In this document: piece by piece, positions 36,292-44,579 of the stretch | How positions within the stretch are numbered: the first letter of the stretch is position 1 | How the letters are laid out: each line of letters starts with the position of its first letter | Translations under genes and position numbers: made by a program | Notes under the pieces: generated by a model | Databases searched by the model: none | Told to the model about the DNA's origin: nothing | The model's input: the letters and a program-made list of their open reading frames with translations, nothing else | Assembly (NCBI GenBank): GCA_024684515.1 | Contig: JAIKWS010000060.1 | Coordinates: forward strand, 29,673 to 93,672 | Length of the DNA stretch: 64,000 nucleotides | Direction: 5' to 3' | Source: Prevotella sp. | GTDB lineage: Bacteria > Bacteroidota > Bacteroidia > Bacteroidales > Bacteroidaceae

Positions 36292-37052
36292 TGTAGTAGT
36301 TGCTTGATTAGACCCTCCAGGCGATTCAGTTCCAGCATATTGGCAGCATCGCTCAGCCCCTGGTCGGGATTGGGATGCACCTCGAAGAAAAAGCCTGTTG
36401 CACCAAAGGCTTTGGCTGCCATCGCCATAGAAGGTACGAAACGGCGGTCACCACCAGTCTTGCCCCCCTGTGCATCCGGACGCTGCACACTGTGCGTGCA
36501 GTCCATAATCACCGTAGGCACAATCTCCAGCATGTCGCAGATATTCCTGAAGTCTACTACCAGGTTGCCATAGCCCATCATGTTGCCTCGTTCCGTGAGC
36601 CAGATGTCCGTGGCTCCTGCCTCACGGGCTTTCTCCACAGGATATTGCATGTCACGGCCCGATAGGAACTGGGCCTTCTTGATATTGATGGTCTTGCCTG
36701 TCTGGGCAGCTGCCACGAGCAAGTCGGTCTGACGACATAGAAAGGCCGGAATCTGCAGGACATCGCAGACCTCAGCAGTTTCTCTGGCCTGCCAAGCTTC
36801 GTGAATGTCGGTCAGTATGCGAAGACCATAGCGGGCCTTAATGTCAGCTAACATCTGTAGACCCTTCTGCAGTCCAGGACCGCGGAAGGAATGGATGGAG
36901 GTACGGTTGGCCTTGTCGAAGGAAGCCTTGAATATGATGTCTGTCCCCAGCCGGCTATTGATGTCGACAAGTTGCTGGGCTACTACATCCAGCAGCTCGG
37001 CAGACTCAATGACACATGGCCCGGCAATCAGGGTGATTTTCTTTTGAGACAT
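36288..37052 (-). CDS. kdsA: 3-deoxy-8-phosphooctulonate (Kdo-8-P) synthase
   Basis: This enzyme condenses arabinose-5-phosphate with phosphoenolpyruvate to Kdo-8-phosphate. The 254-residue protein has the family motifs ITLIAGPCVIESAE at about 6-19, IFKASFDKANRTSIHSFRGPG near 41-61, ILTDIHEAWQA, AFLCRQTDLL and GDRRFVPSMAMAAKAFGATGFFFE. It is somewhat shorter than E. coli KdsA (284) but complete. It leads the operon and has a clear promoter 27 nt upstream. kdsD, the degenerate regulator and cls follow. Confidence 0.96.
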   Translation of the reverse strand: MSQKKITLIAGPCVIESAELLDVVAQQLVDINSRLGTDIIFKASFDKANRTSIHSFRGPGLQKGLQMLADIKARYGLRILTDIHEAWQARETAEVCDVLQIPAFLCRQTDLLVAAAQTGKTINIKKAQFLSGRDMQYPVEKAREAGATDIWLTERGNMMGYGNLVVDFRNICDMLEIVPTVIMDCTHSVQRPDAQGGKTGGDRRFVPSMAMAAKAFGATGFFFEVHPNPDQGLSDAANMLELNRLEGLIKQLLQ

Positions 37053-37078
37053 GAACGCGTGTATTTTATTTCAACGTG

Positions 37079-37110
37079 CAAAGATAATAATTTTGTTTTA
37101 TTCTTGCAAG
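37079..37110 (-). promoter_or_regulatory. Promoter of the kdsA operon
   Basis: On the minus strand TTG (37109-37107) is followed by 20 nt and TATCTTTG (37086-37079), matching the Bacteroidota pattern. The kdsA ATG at 37052 is 27 nt downstream. Confidence 0.7.
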
Positions 37111-37515
37111 AATAAAGTCACAAATTGCTCTGTGAGATAGAAATAATGCCAAAATCTAGCTCCGGTATTAGCCGTAGCTGGGGCTGTGAGGTTTTCTGAC
37201 AATGGGTTTGAGAAAAAGTGAACTAGCTAAAAAGATGGCAAGAAAGAGACGCTAGAACCTGCGAAAAAGTACACTCTAGTGAGGATGCGTTGTCGCTGAT
37301 GAGGAAGAGTTGTGGATGATAAAGGGGAGCAGGATGCGTGGGCTATCGTTCGTTCTCTTCTCATCTTAGTAATCATTTACCAAGAAAATCGAGTAGCGAG
37401 TAGGCGTATAGGTAAAATTCATTAACAAGTGCAGAGGGTTTCCTTTTGGTTGGCGATAGATTTCACAAGTAAACGATTTATGGTAGTTGTAAGGTAGATT
37501 TGCAGCAGTTTTGAT

Positions 37516-37608
37516 GGTAGGTCTATGGTAGGTCTTCGAAAAGACCTACCATGTCTCAAACCCTTTGCGGAAGGGCGTTTGCGGTGGGTCATGGTAGGTC
37601 GGTAGGTC
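37516..37608. repeat. GGTAGGTC repeat cluster with a perfect 12-bp hairpin
   Basis: GGTAGGTC occurs at 37516, 37527, 37593 and 37601, and in reverse at 37543. ATGGTAGGTCTT (37525-37536) and AAGACCTACCAT (37541-37552) form a perfect 12-bp stem with a CGAA loop. Confidence 0.75.
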
Positions 37609-37756
37609 TTTTCTGAAAATTCTGTTTCCCGGCTAGGTGACCAGATTAATGTGCAGTTCCATGCAAGTTGCCAACTAGTCCAGTTCTTGTCAGAAATATT
37701 TACCGTCTTGCAGAGCATGGCTTTCTTCTGCCAAATATGGCGTGTCTAGCGATATT

Positions 37757-37847
37757 TTTTTTCCTAGGCAGGAAAAAATATTTTCCTAGTTAGGGAAAAA
37801 GTTTTTCCTAGGCAGGGCGGAAATAGCCTTGCCTATCCAGGAAAATG
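37757..37847. repeat. Four ~22-bp dyads of the TTTTCCTAG...GGAAAA family (second locus)
   Basis: Units such as TTTTCCTAGGCAGGAAAAAA and TTTTCCTAGTTAGGGAAAAA succeed each other. The design and copy number match the block at 7299-7391, 30 kb away. Confidence 0.6.
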
Positions 37848-38184
37848 CTATTGAACAAAATGTTGAGATTTTTCTGCGTGTTGATAAAAGGACCAACAAA
37901 TACTAAATAGCAATATATCACCACAATTTATTAATAATGTGTGATTTCGCACCCAGAATGTTGCATATTGTAATAAGATGAAGAGTCATCTTAGAGAGCA
38001 TTTCCTTTAAGTCGGAGTAAACGGACACAAAATTGTCGTTAAACAGTCTCTAGTCCTTTTGTCATTATACGAAAAATATTTTACGTCTGAGCTCTTGCCT
38101 ATGATTTTTAGAGCATGAGCAAATCCGTAGAATATAATTCTGCGGTCAGGCGATTACTATGCCGGTATCAGTCATCTTTCAGCT

Positions 38185-40515
38185 TCAGAACAGCAGTCCT
38201 ATCTGATATACTAGAGCAGAGACTACCCAGGCGACGACTGTGGTGTAGATGGCGGTTGCGATAGCCCATCGCCATGATCCCGTCTCGTTCTTGATGGCAG
38301 CGATAGTGGCTATGCAGGGGAAATAGAGCAATACGAAGAGCAGATAGCAGTAGGCCACGAGTGGGGTGATGGCTGATAGACCTCCCAGCACACCGATGGT
38401 TGAAGCTACAATCTCCTTTGCTCCCACGCCAGCTATCAGACTGACATCTAGCTGCCAGTCGAAGCCCTGCAGGGCGAACAGTGGTTCGATGGCCTGTCCC
38501 ATGATACCGATGAAACTCTCTTCCATGGTTGGAGCAACGCCCATAGTGCCGAAATAGCCTAGTGCCCAGACAATGATGCTGGCTACGAGGATGATGCCTC
38601 CCATCTTCTTCAGATATTCCTTGCCCTTCTCCCAGGTGTGGCGCATCGTAGCTTTCCATGTGGGCCAGCGATAGGGTGGCAGCTCCATCACGAATGGTGT
38701 GTCCTCGCCCTTGATGACGAAGCGGGATAGGATCTTGCTCACGATGACAGCCATAAGGATGCCGACAACATAGAGCGATATCATGACCCACGATCGGTAC
38801 TGGGCAGCAAAGAAGGTGCCAGTAACCATGATATAGATGGGCAGCCGTGCCGAACATGACATGAACGGCAGCACAAGCATCGTGATGAGCCGTGAGCGGC
38901 GGCTCTCTACGGTACGGGTGGCCATAACGGCAGGCACGTTACACCCAAAGCCCATGATCAGGGGGATGAAGGACTTGCCGTGAAGCCCCATCTTATGCAT
39001 CAGTCGATCCATGATGAAGGCAGCACGAGCCATATAGCCCGAGTCTTCCATGAACGAGATGAAGAGATAGAGTATGAGTATCTGTGGCAGGAACACGATG
39101 ACGGCTCCCACACCACCTATCACGCCATCGACAAGCATCGAACGCAGTGGGCCTTCCGGCATGGTGGCACCTATCCACTCGCCAAGCCACTCGACGCCAG
39201 CCTCAATCCAGTCCATGGGATACTGACCAATGGTGAAGGTGACATGAAACATGACGAAGAGGATGAGGAAGAAGATGGGGAAGCCCACGTACTTGCTCGA
39301 CAGCACACGATCGATGAGATGTGTGGTGCGATAGGTATCTTCCTTGGTGCCCGTCTGATAGCCAGCCTCTGTCAGGGCACCATTGATGAAACCGTATTTG
39401 GCATCCATGATGGCAGTCTCGGCATCAGAGCCTGTCTCCTCCAGCACACGTGATGCCGCACGGTCGCGGGCTTCTTTCACGGGTACAGAGAGCAGATGGT
39501 CTACGGCTTTGTCACCCTCCAGCATCTTGATGGCCAGATAACGGGTGGAGAGACTCTTGTGGATGCTGTCGTCAGCCTTCAGATAGCGCTGGATATCCTT
39601 GATGCCCTGTTCTATCTCGTGACCATAGTTGATATGCAGGTGACGTGCCTCGCGACTGCGTCCCTCATACACCTGGATGACAGCCCTGAAGAGGTCCTTG
39701 ACACCTTGTCCGGATTTGAACGAGGTGGGGATCATTGGCATACCAAAGAGCGTGGAGAGCATCTTCAGGTCTACATTATCGCCACGACGCTCGAACTCGT
39801 CGTACATATTCAGGGCACCTACCACACGCAGGTCCATGTCCACGAGCTGGGTGGTAAGATAGAGGTTGCGCTCCAGATTGCTGGAGTCGATGACGTTGAT
39901 GACCACATCGGGCATCTGCTCCTGCAGGTAGTTGCGCACGTAGAGCTCTTCTGGCGAATAGCACGACAGCGAGTAGGTGCCTGGCAGGTCAATGAGGTTG
40001 AACTCGTATCCGAACATCGACGCATGTGCCTCGCTGGCATCGACGGTGACACCGCTATAGTTGCCAACTCGTCCGTGGGCACCGCTGGCGAAATTGAAGA
40101 GTGAGGTCTTGCCGCAGTTGGGATTGCCAATCAGCGCCACATTGATGGTACGTCGCTCGCGAAGGGCCTCGTGGATGCCTTCCTCCTCCAGGGAAACCGC
40201 CTCGGAGGAGAATGTCTCGGCAGACAGCCCGCTATTGGACTGCCACACTCCAAGTCTAGACAGTCCAATAGCGGGCTGTCTAGACTTGGAGTGTGGCGTA
40301 TAGACTTCGATCATCTCAGCCTCCTGCCGGCGCAGACTGACCTCATAGCCCATCACCTTGTATTTGACAGGATCTTGCAGGGGAGCATTCAGCAGCACGT
40401 CGATGGTCTTGCCTTTCACAAAGCCCATTTCAACAATGCGCTTGCGGAAGCCGCCATGTCCATGCACCTTTACAATGACACCCTGTTCGCCTGTTTTTAG
40501 TTCCGATAGTTTCAT
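38185..40515 (-). CDS. feoB: Ferrous iron transporter, FeoA-FeoB fusion
   Basis: This protein imports Fe2+ across the inner membrane using a GTPase domain. The 776-residue product joins a FeoA (SH3-like) domain (about 1-72, KLSELKTGEQGVIVKVHG) to FeoB. The G protein part has GNPNCGKTSLFNFASG near 129, the G3 motif DLPGTYSL and the G4-like motif NMYDE. The membrane part (about 390-776) has many helices and the Gate signature CNVPAVMATRTVESRR. The linker between FeoA and FeoB (about residues 74-98) is encoded by an interlocked double palindrome, described separately. The -7 box TAACTTTG lies 20 nt upstream. Confidence 0.96.
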   Translation of the reverse strand: MKLSELKTGEQGVIVKVHGHGGFRKRIVEMGFVKGKTIDVLLNAPLQDPVKYKVMGYEVSLRRQEAEMIEVYTPHSKSRQPAIGLSRLGVWQSNSGLSAETFSSEAVSLEEEGIHEALRERRTINVALIGNPNCGKTSLFNFASGAHGRVGNYSGVTVDASEAHASMFGYEFNLIDLPGTYSLSCYSPEELYVRNYLQEQMPDVVINVIDSSNLERNLYLTTQLVDMDLRVVGALNMYDEFERRGDNVDLKMLSTLFGMPMIPTSFKSGQGVKDLFRAVIQVYEGRSREARHLHINYGHEIEQGIKDIQRYLKADDSIHKSLSTRYLAIKMLEGDKAVDHLLSVPVKEARDRAASRVLEETGSDAETAIMDAKYGFINGALTEAGYQTGTKEDTYRTTHLIDRVLSSKYVGFPIFFLILFVMFHVTFTIGQYPMDWIEAGVEWLGEWIGATMPEGPLRSMLVDGVIGGVGAVIVFLPQILILYLFISFMEDSGYMARAAFIMDRLMHKMGLHGKSFIPLIMGFGCNVPAVMATRTVESRRSRLITMLVLPFMSCSARLPIYIMVTGTFFAAQYRSWVMISLYVVGILMAVIVSKILSRFVIKGEDTPFVMELPPYRWPTWKATMRHTWEKGKEYLKKMGGIILVASIIVWALGYFGTMGVAPTMEESFIGIMGQAIEPLFALQGFDWQLDVSLIAGVGAKEIVASTIGVLGGLSAITPLVAYCYLLFVLLYFPCIATIAAIKNETGSWRWAIATAIYTTVVAWVVSALVYQIGLLF
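40222..40296. repeat. Interlocked inverted repeats A-B-A'-B' inside feoAB
   Basis: A (40222-40242, 21 bp) is the exact reverse complement of A' (40261-40281). B (40243-40260, 18 bp, CCACACTCCAAGTCTAGA) is the exact reverse complement of B' (40279-40296). The arms alternate, so either two mutually exclusive hairpins or one pseudoknot could form. The 75-bp element keeps the reading frame and encodes about 25 residues of the FeoA-FeoB linker. Confidence 0.93.
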
Positions 40516-40534
40516 TAATTGCTGAATAAGTATG

Positions 40535-40542
40535 CAAAGTTA
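40535..40542 (-). promoter_or_regulatory. -7 box of the feoAB promoter
   Basis: TAACTTTG on the minus strand matches TAnnTTTG. A TTG lies 18 nt further upstream, slightly closer than usual. Confidence 0.55.
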
Positions 40543-40642
40543 CCCATTTTATCTTCAAAACAACGCTAGAAATGCTATTATTCCATCGTTATACCTAAAA
40601 ATGGGGATGATCAGTCTTGTCTCAGTCTCTCTTCCGGCTCAG

Positions 40643-43060
40643 TTAGAGACTGTCGATTGTCTTCATCAGTTGTTCACCAAGATTGATGGTATAGCCCTGA
40701 CTAACAAAGATGACGCGGTTGAAGGTGTCGCAGATGATGAAGACAGGAAGTGACGTGGATGCCAGCTTCATCTGTTCGCGTATCTCGTTGATAATGATAC
40801 TATTGACATCAATACCCCAAGTAACCGTTGTAGGTAGTCCTGCAAATTCTGAAGTCTGGAATCGCGATGCCTCTTCCTGACTCTCGAACAGCAATATCAG
40901 CTTGCGTTCCCACTTCTCAAACTGCTCGCTGACGGCAGCAATATCGCGAAGGGCATGGTTTGTGGGTTCCTGATTGGGAGCAATAATACCTAATACATAG
41001 TAGCCGCGACCTGTGGTAGAGAGAAGGCTTTTCTGTGTCTTCGTAGTCAGGTCAAGATATACGTTCTCAGCATTCAGCGAGCCAATGACCTGTGGTTCGG
41101 ACGTATCTTCACGCATGGTGAACCCGCCGATGGCATCGCTTGCTACATGGATATAGTCGATACGAGCCTTCACCTTACCACTTGCCAGCCGAGTGCCCGA
41201 CGTGAGCAGGTAGTCGCCCCATTCCACCTGTACGCCCTCTGCGAAATTGTCTTTCCATGTGGCATCCTCGGGATATGTAAGCAACTGAGGACGACCATCT
41301 TGCAGACGGCTGAGGGTGAAGTGAGTGTAGTACTTTGGATTGTCATAGTAGGGCACAGGCTTATAGCGCAGCTTGAGCGTGGCGTAGAGAGGTGCCGATG
41401 TTGTAGATGCTGGCGATGCTGCCTTTGCGAAGACCCGTTGCCATGTGCCGTCCTGCAGATATTCCACCTCGCTGCTTACCTCGTTGATGCGTGCTGCAAA
41501 GCCCAGGCTGCGTGCTGCCGCCACATAGAAGATGTTGCGCCCCAGCTGGTCGGCGGTGCGATGGAGGTAGACACTCATTGGCCGCATACGCAGTTGTTGT
41601 GGATTGTGGTCGTTGTCTATCTTCAGACTGTCGAGGCACCATTGTTCAAGAGCCTCAGGCGAGGTGATGGCCGACAGGCGCTGCTGGAGGAAATGGCGAT
41701 AGGGTGTCAGCCACTCGTTCTCCACACGGGGTGAGAGCGTGTATCTATCCAGCCGGCTATCTGCAGGAGCCGAGGCCCATTTCAAATGGTCGCGTAGGAC
41801 GTCGAGCGTAACATCACGCAGGTCTTTTTCCGACAGCACATTGAGTAGCCGCTGTGCTAGTTGCTTGTCAGGGGCCTCGTCAAGGAACTGTCTGATAACC
41901 TGATGATTGCCTCGCCACGCCTCGACAGGCATCGTCCTTTCATAAGCCTGGCGTATAGAGTCTTCCAAGGCCAGCCTGCGGCTGTTGTCCTTTCGCTGTT
42001 CGTCACTCACAGGCGGCTGTACAGCCGATACGGGTGGTGGTACCATATCGAGATCCATAGACAGGGGTAGGGGAGGCAGTAGCTGGAGCGTCACCTCCTT
42101 GTCGGCATCGAACGTCACTTTCTTGACTGCCACCAGTTGGTCTTTTGTTACCCATACGAGCATGTCACCATGACCAGCCGAGAGACTGGCGTGTCCCTCG
42201 CTGTCTGTAGTCTTTGTTGCCACAGGATAAAATTCGGCATAGTTGTAGAGGCGGAATTCCACGCAGGCATTATCGACAGGAAGGTTGTTGGCATCGATGA
42301 CGTGGATGGTGACTTTCGACGTGGGAGCATAGTGCGAGGTCACGTTGATTTCAGTATAGCACGATGTGCGGCTCATCACCTCCTCAGGGCCATCGTAGTG
42401 GCCAAACACCCGTGTGTGCATCAGCATGCCTCTAGAGGCACTCTCGTTGAACCATCCCAGATTGAGTACGGGCTCTGGTTCGCATGCTCCAAGGAAAAAC
42501 CATTGTCCGTCGGCCCATGCCTCAACCCATGCGTGATTGTCGTCAGTATGTGCCCAACGAGGTGTGTAGACCTGGCGTGCAGGTATGCAGACAGACCGTA
42601 GTGCGGCCACCAGCAGGGTGCTCTCCTCGCCACATCGGCCGTATGCCGTGCGGATGGTATTCAGTGGCGAGCTGGTACGTGCATCGCTGGGACGGTAGGT
42701 CACCTGCTCATGGCACCAGTGGTTGACCTCGAGGATGGCCTGTTGCATGGACAAGCCGCGAACGCGCTTACTGAGCTGTTCGAAGAATACTTGGCGACAG
42801 CTGTCCAGGTCTTCGTTGTTCACGCGTACTGGCAGTACGAAATGGCGGAACTCCCGTTCCGGCACAGATGCTCCCCATGCCATCTGCTGACGTGCCTTCA
42901 GCGCGAGCTGGATATTGTGTTCGAAAAAAGAGCTAGGATAGGCCGTGCGGTCAGGCAACGGCAGATATCGATTGATGAAATCAACATACGGCTGTTGTGC
43001 CGCTATGCTGCAAAAAGTAAGGAGTGAGATGAAAAAGACGACGACTGCTTTCCTGCTCAT
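40643..43060 (-). CDS. Secreted transglutaminase-like protein
   Basis: I start it at Met7 of the track ORF (ATG 43060). That codon forms an ATGA overlap with the upstream stop and gives a proper signal peptide ([23 protein letters not shown]). The product has about 805 residues. A transglutaminase-like core (about 110-220) has the catalytic triad candidates Cys in YGRCGEES, His in DNHAWVEAW and an acidic residue in GACEPEP. Beta-rich regions follow, and the C-terminus (about 680-800, with [18 protein letters not shown] and [20 protein letters not shown]) resembles a thioredoxin-like domain. It is probably periplasmic; whether it is a protease or cross-linker is unknown. Confidence 0.82.
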   Translation of the reverse strand: MSRKAVVVFFISLLTFCSIAAQQPYVDFINRYLPLPDRTAYPSSFFEHNIQLALKARQQMAWGASVPEREFRHFVLPVRVNNEDLDSCRQVFFEQLSKRVRGLSMQQAILEVNHWCHEQVTYRPSDARTSSPLNTIRTAYGRCGEESTLLVAALRSVCIPARQVYTPRWAHTDDNHAWVEAWADGQWFFLGACEPEPVLNLGWFNESASRGMLMHTRVFGHYDGPEEVMSRTSCYTEINVTSHYAPTSKVTIHVIDANNLPVDNACVEFRLYNYAEFYPVATKTTDSEGHASLSAGHGDMLVWVTKDQLVAVKKVTFDADKEVTLQLLPPLPLSMDLDMVPPPVSAVQPPVSDEQRKDNSRRLALEDSIRQAYERTMPVEAWRGNHQVIRQFLDEAPDKQLAQRLLNVLSEKDLRDVTLDVLRDHLKWASAPADSRLDRYTLSPRVENEWLTPYRHFLQQRLSAITSPEALEQWCLDSLKIDNDHNPQQLRMRPMSVYLHRTADQLGRNIFYVAAARSLGFAARINEVSSEVEYLQDGTWQRVFAKAASPASTTSAPLYATLKLRYKPVPYYDNPKYYTHFTLSRLQDGRPQLLTYPEDATWKDNFAEGVQVEWGDYLLTSGTRLASGKVKARIDYIHVASDAIGGFTMREDTSEPQVIGSLNAENVYLDLTTKTQKSLLSTTGRGYYVLGIIAPNQEPTNHALRDIAAVSEQFEKWERKLILLFESQEEASRFQTSEFAGLPTTVTWGIDVNSIIINEIREQMKLASTSLPVFIICDTFNRVIFVSQGYTINLGEQLMKTIDSL

Positions 43061-43857
43061 AGCCCACGCGCTTTCCATATTCGTTCCTTGGCAGCGTTGA
43101 TCTCCTGGAACTTCTTCTCTGCCGCCCGTCTGACGTCTTCACCAAGCTTTGCCACGCGGTCGGGATGATGTTCCAGAGCCAGTCTGCGATAGGCCTTCTT
43201 CACCTCGTCGTCAGTAGCTTGTGGGCTGACTCCCAGCACCTTGTAGGCGTCCTCCAGGGTGTCGCCTTCCATGTGGAGCATGGAATCCACTTCTTCTGTC
43301 TGCATCTGCATCCAGCGTGCCACATCCTTCAGGGCGTCCACCTCGGCATTGTCCACCTTTCCGTCAGCCTGTGCAATCATCACCAGGAAGTTCAGTAGTT
43401 GCAGTCGTCCGCTATAGTCGAGATAGCGAGCCGCTTCTTCGCAGCTCTGACGAATGTTGCGACGGAAAGCCACGCGTCCCTGTCGCTTCTCTTCTTCAAA
43501 GAGCTTTAGCATGATGTCATTGCCCTGCTGTGCTGCTTCGGCTCCGAAGTTCTGGCGCAGGAAGTTGCGTACCATTTCCATCTCGGAATGCATCACCTTG
43601 CCGTCGGCCCTGATGATATATGCCGCCATGACCAGCATCGACAACAGGAAACTGTTGCGGTCGCCCTGCTGCTGGTTGTACGCTTGCTGCTGTTGTGTGT
43701 TGTCGTCCTGATTTCCGAAGACAGAGCTGCCTTCAGATGACGAGGAGTCGAACAATGAGCCAAGGAGGAATCCCAGGATCCCTCCTATTGGTCCTAATAC
43801 GATCCAGCCTAGATAGCCGGCAATCCATTTCCCTAGTCCCACTTTTTGTATTTGCAA
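43057..43857 (-). CDS. TerB and DnaJ domain membrane protein (DjlA-like)
   Basis: The 266-residue protein has an N-terminal glycine-rich hydrophobic segment ([23 protein letters not shown], about 14-36) and a Gln-rich stretch. A TerB-like helical domain follows (about 68-195, [20 protein letters not shown] and [19 protein letters not shown]), then a J domain (about 205-266) with [20 protein letters not shown] and the HPD motif in HHPDR. This is the layout of DjlA-type membrane co-chaperones, which stimulate DnaK. Its stop codon overlaps the start of the transglutaminase-like gene, and the cytidylate-kinase-like gene ends 14 nt upstream. Confidence 0.86.
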   Translation of the reverse strand: MQIQKVGLGKWIAGYLGWIVLGPIGGILGFLLGSLFDSSSSEGSSVFGNQDDNTQQQQAYNQQQGDRNSFLLSMLVMAAYIIRADGKVMHSEMEMVRNFLRQNFGAEAAQQGNDIMLKLFEEEKRQGRVAFRRNIRQSCEEAARYLDYSGRLQLLNFLVMIAQADGKVDNAEVDALKDVARWMQMQTEEVDSMLHMEGDTLEDAYKVLGVSPQATDDEVKKAYRRLALEHHPDRVAKLGEDVRRAAEKKFQEINAAKERIWKARGL

Positions 43858-43871
43858 TTATTGGTTACGAA

Positions 43872-44492
43872 TCAGCCGATAGCGTTCATGAGGAAGTCTA
43901 CGGCACCATTGACGCCAAATTTCCTCACGTTGATGGTCACGTCATAGTTGCGTGCGTCCTGCCATTCGCTCCCAGTGAAAGTCTTGGTGTAGAGCTCACG
44001 CGAATAGTCGTTGTCCACAATCATGGCAGCGGCATCGCGCTCCGAGATGTCATACTTCTCGGCGATGCGCCGCTTGCGGCAGTCCATATCAGCATGGATG
44101 AAGATTTTCAGCGCGTTGGGGTAGTCACGGAAGATATGGAAGCCACATCGTCCGACGATGACACACGACTCCTGTGCTGCAATCTTGCGGATGGCGCCCG
44201 CCTGTGCCTCAAACAAGTCGTGCGACGTCTTGTCCTGCTCCTGTCCGCTATATTCTGCCCCTGCCATATACTGGCGGTAGAAACCTGTGAAGTCGTCGCG
44301 CCACAGCGGATTACGGGACTCGATCTTCTCGACGGCATCCTCAACGTTGCAGAAGCGGCTGGCCACCTCGTTCAGTATTTGCTTGTCGAGCAGCTTCACG
44401 TTAAGACGGCGTGCCAGCTCTGCGCCAATCTCGTGGCCACCAGTGCCGAACTGTCGGCTAATGGTGATGATAAATTTCTCCTCCTTGTTCAT
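43872..44492 (-). CDS. Cytidylate kinase-like family protein
   Basis: The 206-residue protein belongs to the cytidylate-kinase-like P-loop family found widely in anaerobes. The N-terminus FIITISRQFGTGGHEIGAEL carries a P-loop variant, followed by LARRLNVKLLDKQIL. It also has CVIVGRCGFHIF and a lid-like segment DMDCRKRRIAEKYDISERDA. It is distinct from the canonical Cmk, and its substrate is not established for this family. A promoter (TTG-N20-TATCTTTG) lies 38 nt upstream, and the TerB-DnaJ gene follows at 14 nt. Confidence 0.85.
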   Translation of the reverse strand: MNKEEKFIITISRQFGTGGHEIGAELARRLNVKLLDKQILNEVASRFCNVEDAVEKIESRNPLWRDDFTGFYRQYMAGAEYSGQEQDKTSHDLFEAQAGAIRKIAAQESCVIVGRCGFHIFRDYPNALKIFIHADMDCRKRRIAEKYDISERDAAAMIVDNDYSRELYTKTFTGSEWQDARNYDVTINVRKFGVNGAVDFLMNAIG

Positions 44493-44529
44493 AATACTAA
44501 GACTTTAAGCGTTGATAGTTCTTTTGTTG

Positions 44530-44560
44530 CAAAGATAGGAAATAATTCTGATATGTGCAA
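44530..44560 (-). promoter_or_regulatory. Promoter of the cytidylate-kinase-like gene
   Basis: On the minus strand TTG (44560-44558), 20 nt, then TATCTTTG (44537-44530) matches the Bacteroidota promoter. The start codon is at 44492. Confidence 0.7.
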
Positions 44561-44579
44561 CTTTTATGAGAGAAAAAAG

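Larger units (their letters stand above)
37053..38184. other. 1.1-kb intergenic region between kdsA and feoAB
   Basis: Besides the kdsA promoter this region contains a cluster of GGTAGGTC words with a perfect hairpin (37516-37608), a four-unit dyad block (37757-37847), and a 9-bp-stem hairpin near 38125-38145. I see no credible gene. The 98-aa minus-strand ORF at 37422-37718 runs through the repeats and has no recognisable domain or start context. Confidence 0.65.

Noticed and set aside
37422-37718. 98-aa minus-strand ORF between kdsA and feoAB
   Set aside because: It runs through the GGTAGGTC repeats and hairpin, lacks a promoter or ribosome site and shows no domain, so it is probably spurious.
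38125-38145. Terminator of feoAB
   Set aside because: A 9-bp stem with one G-U is present about 40 nt after the stop, but no T-tract follows on the minus strand; I leave it as an unassigned hairpin.
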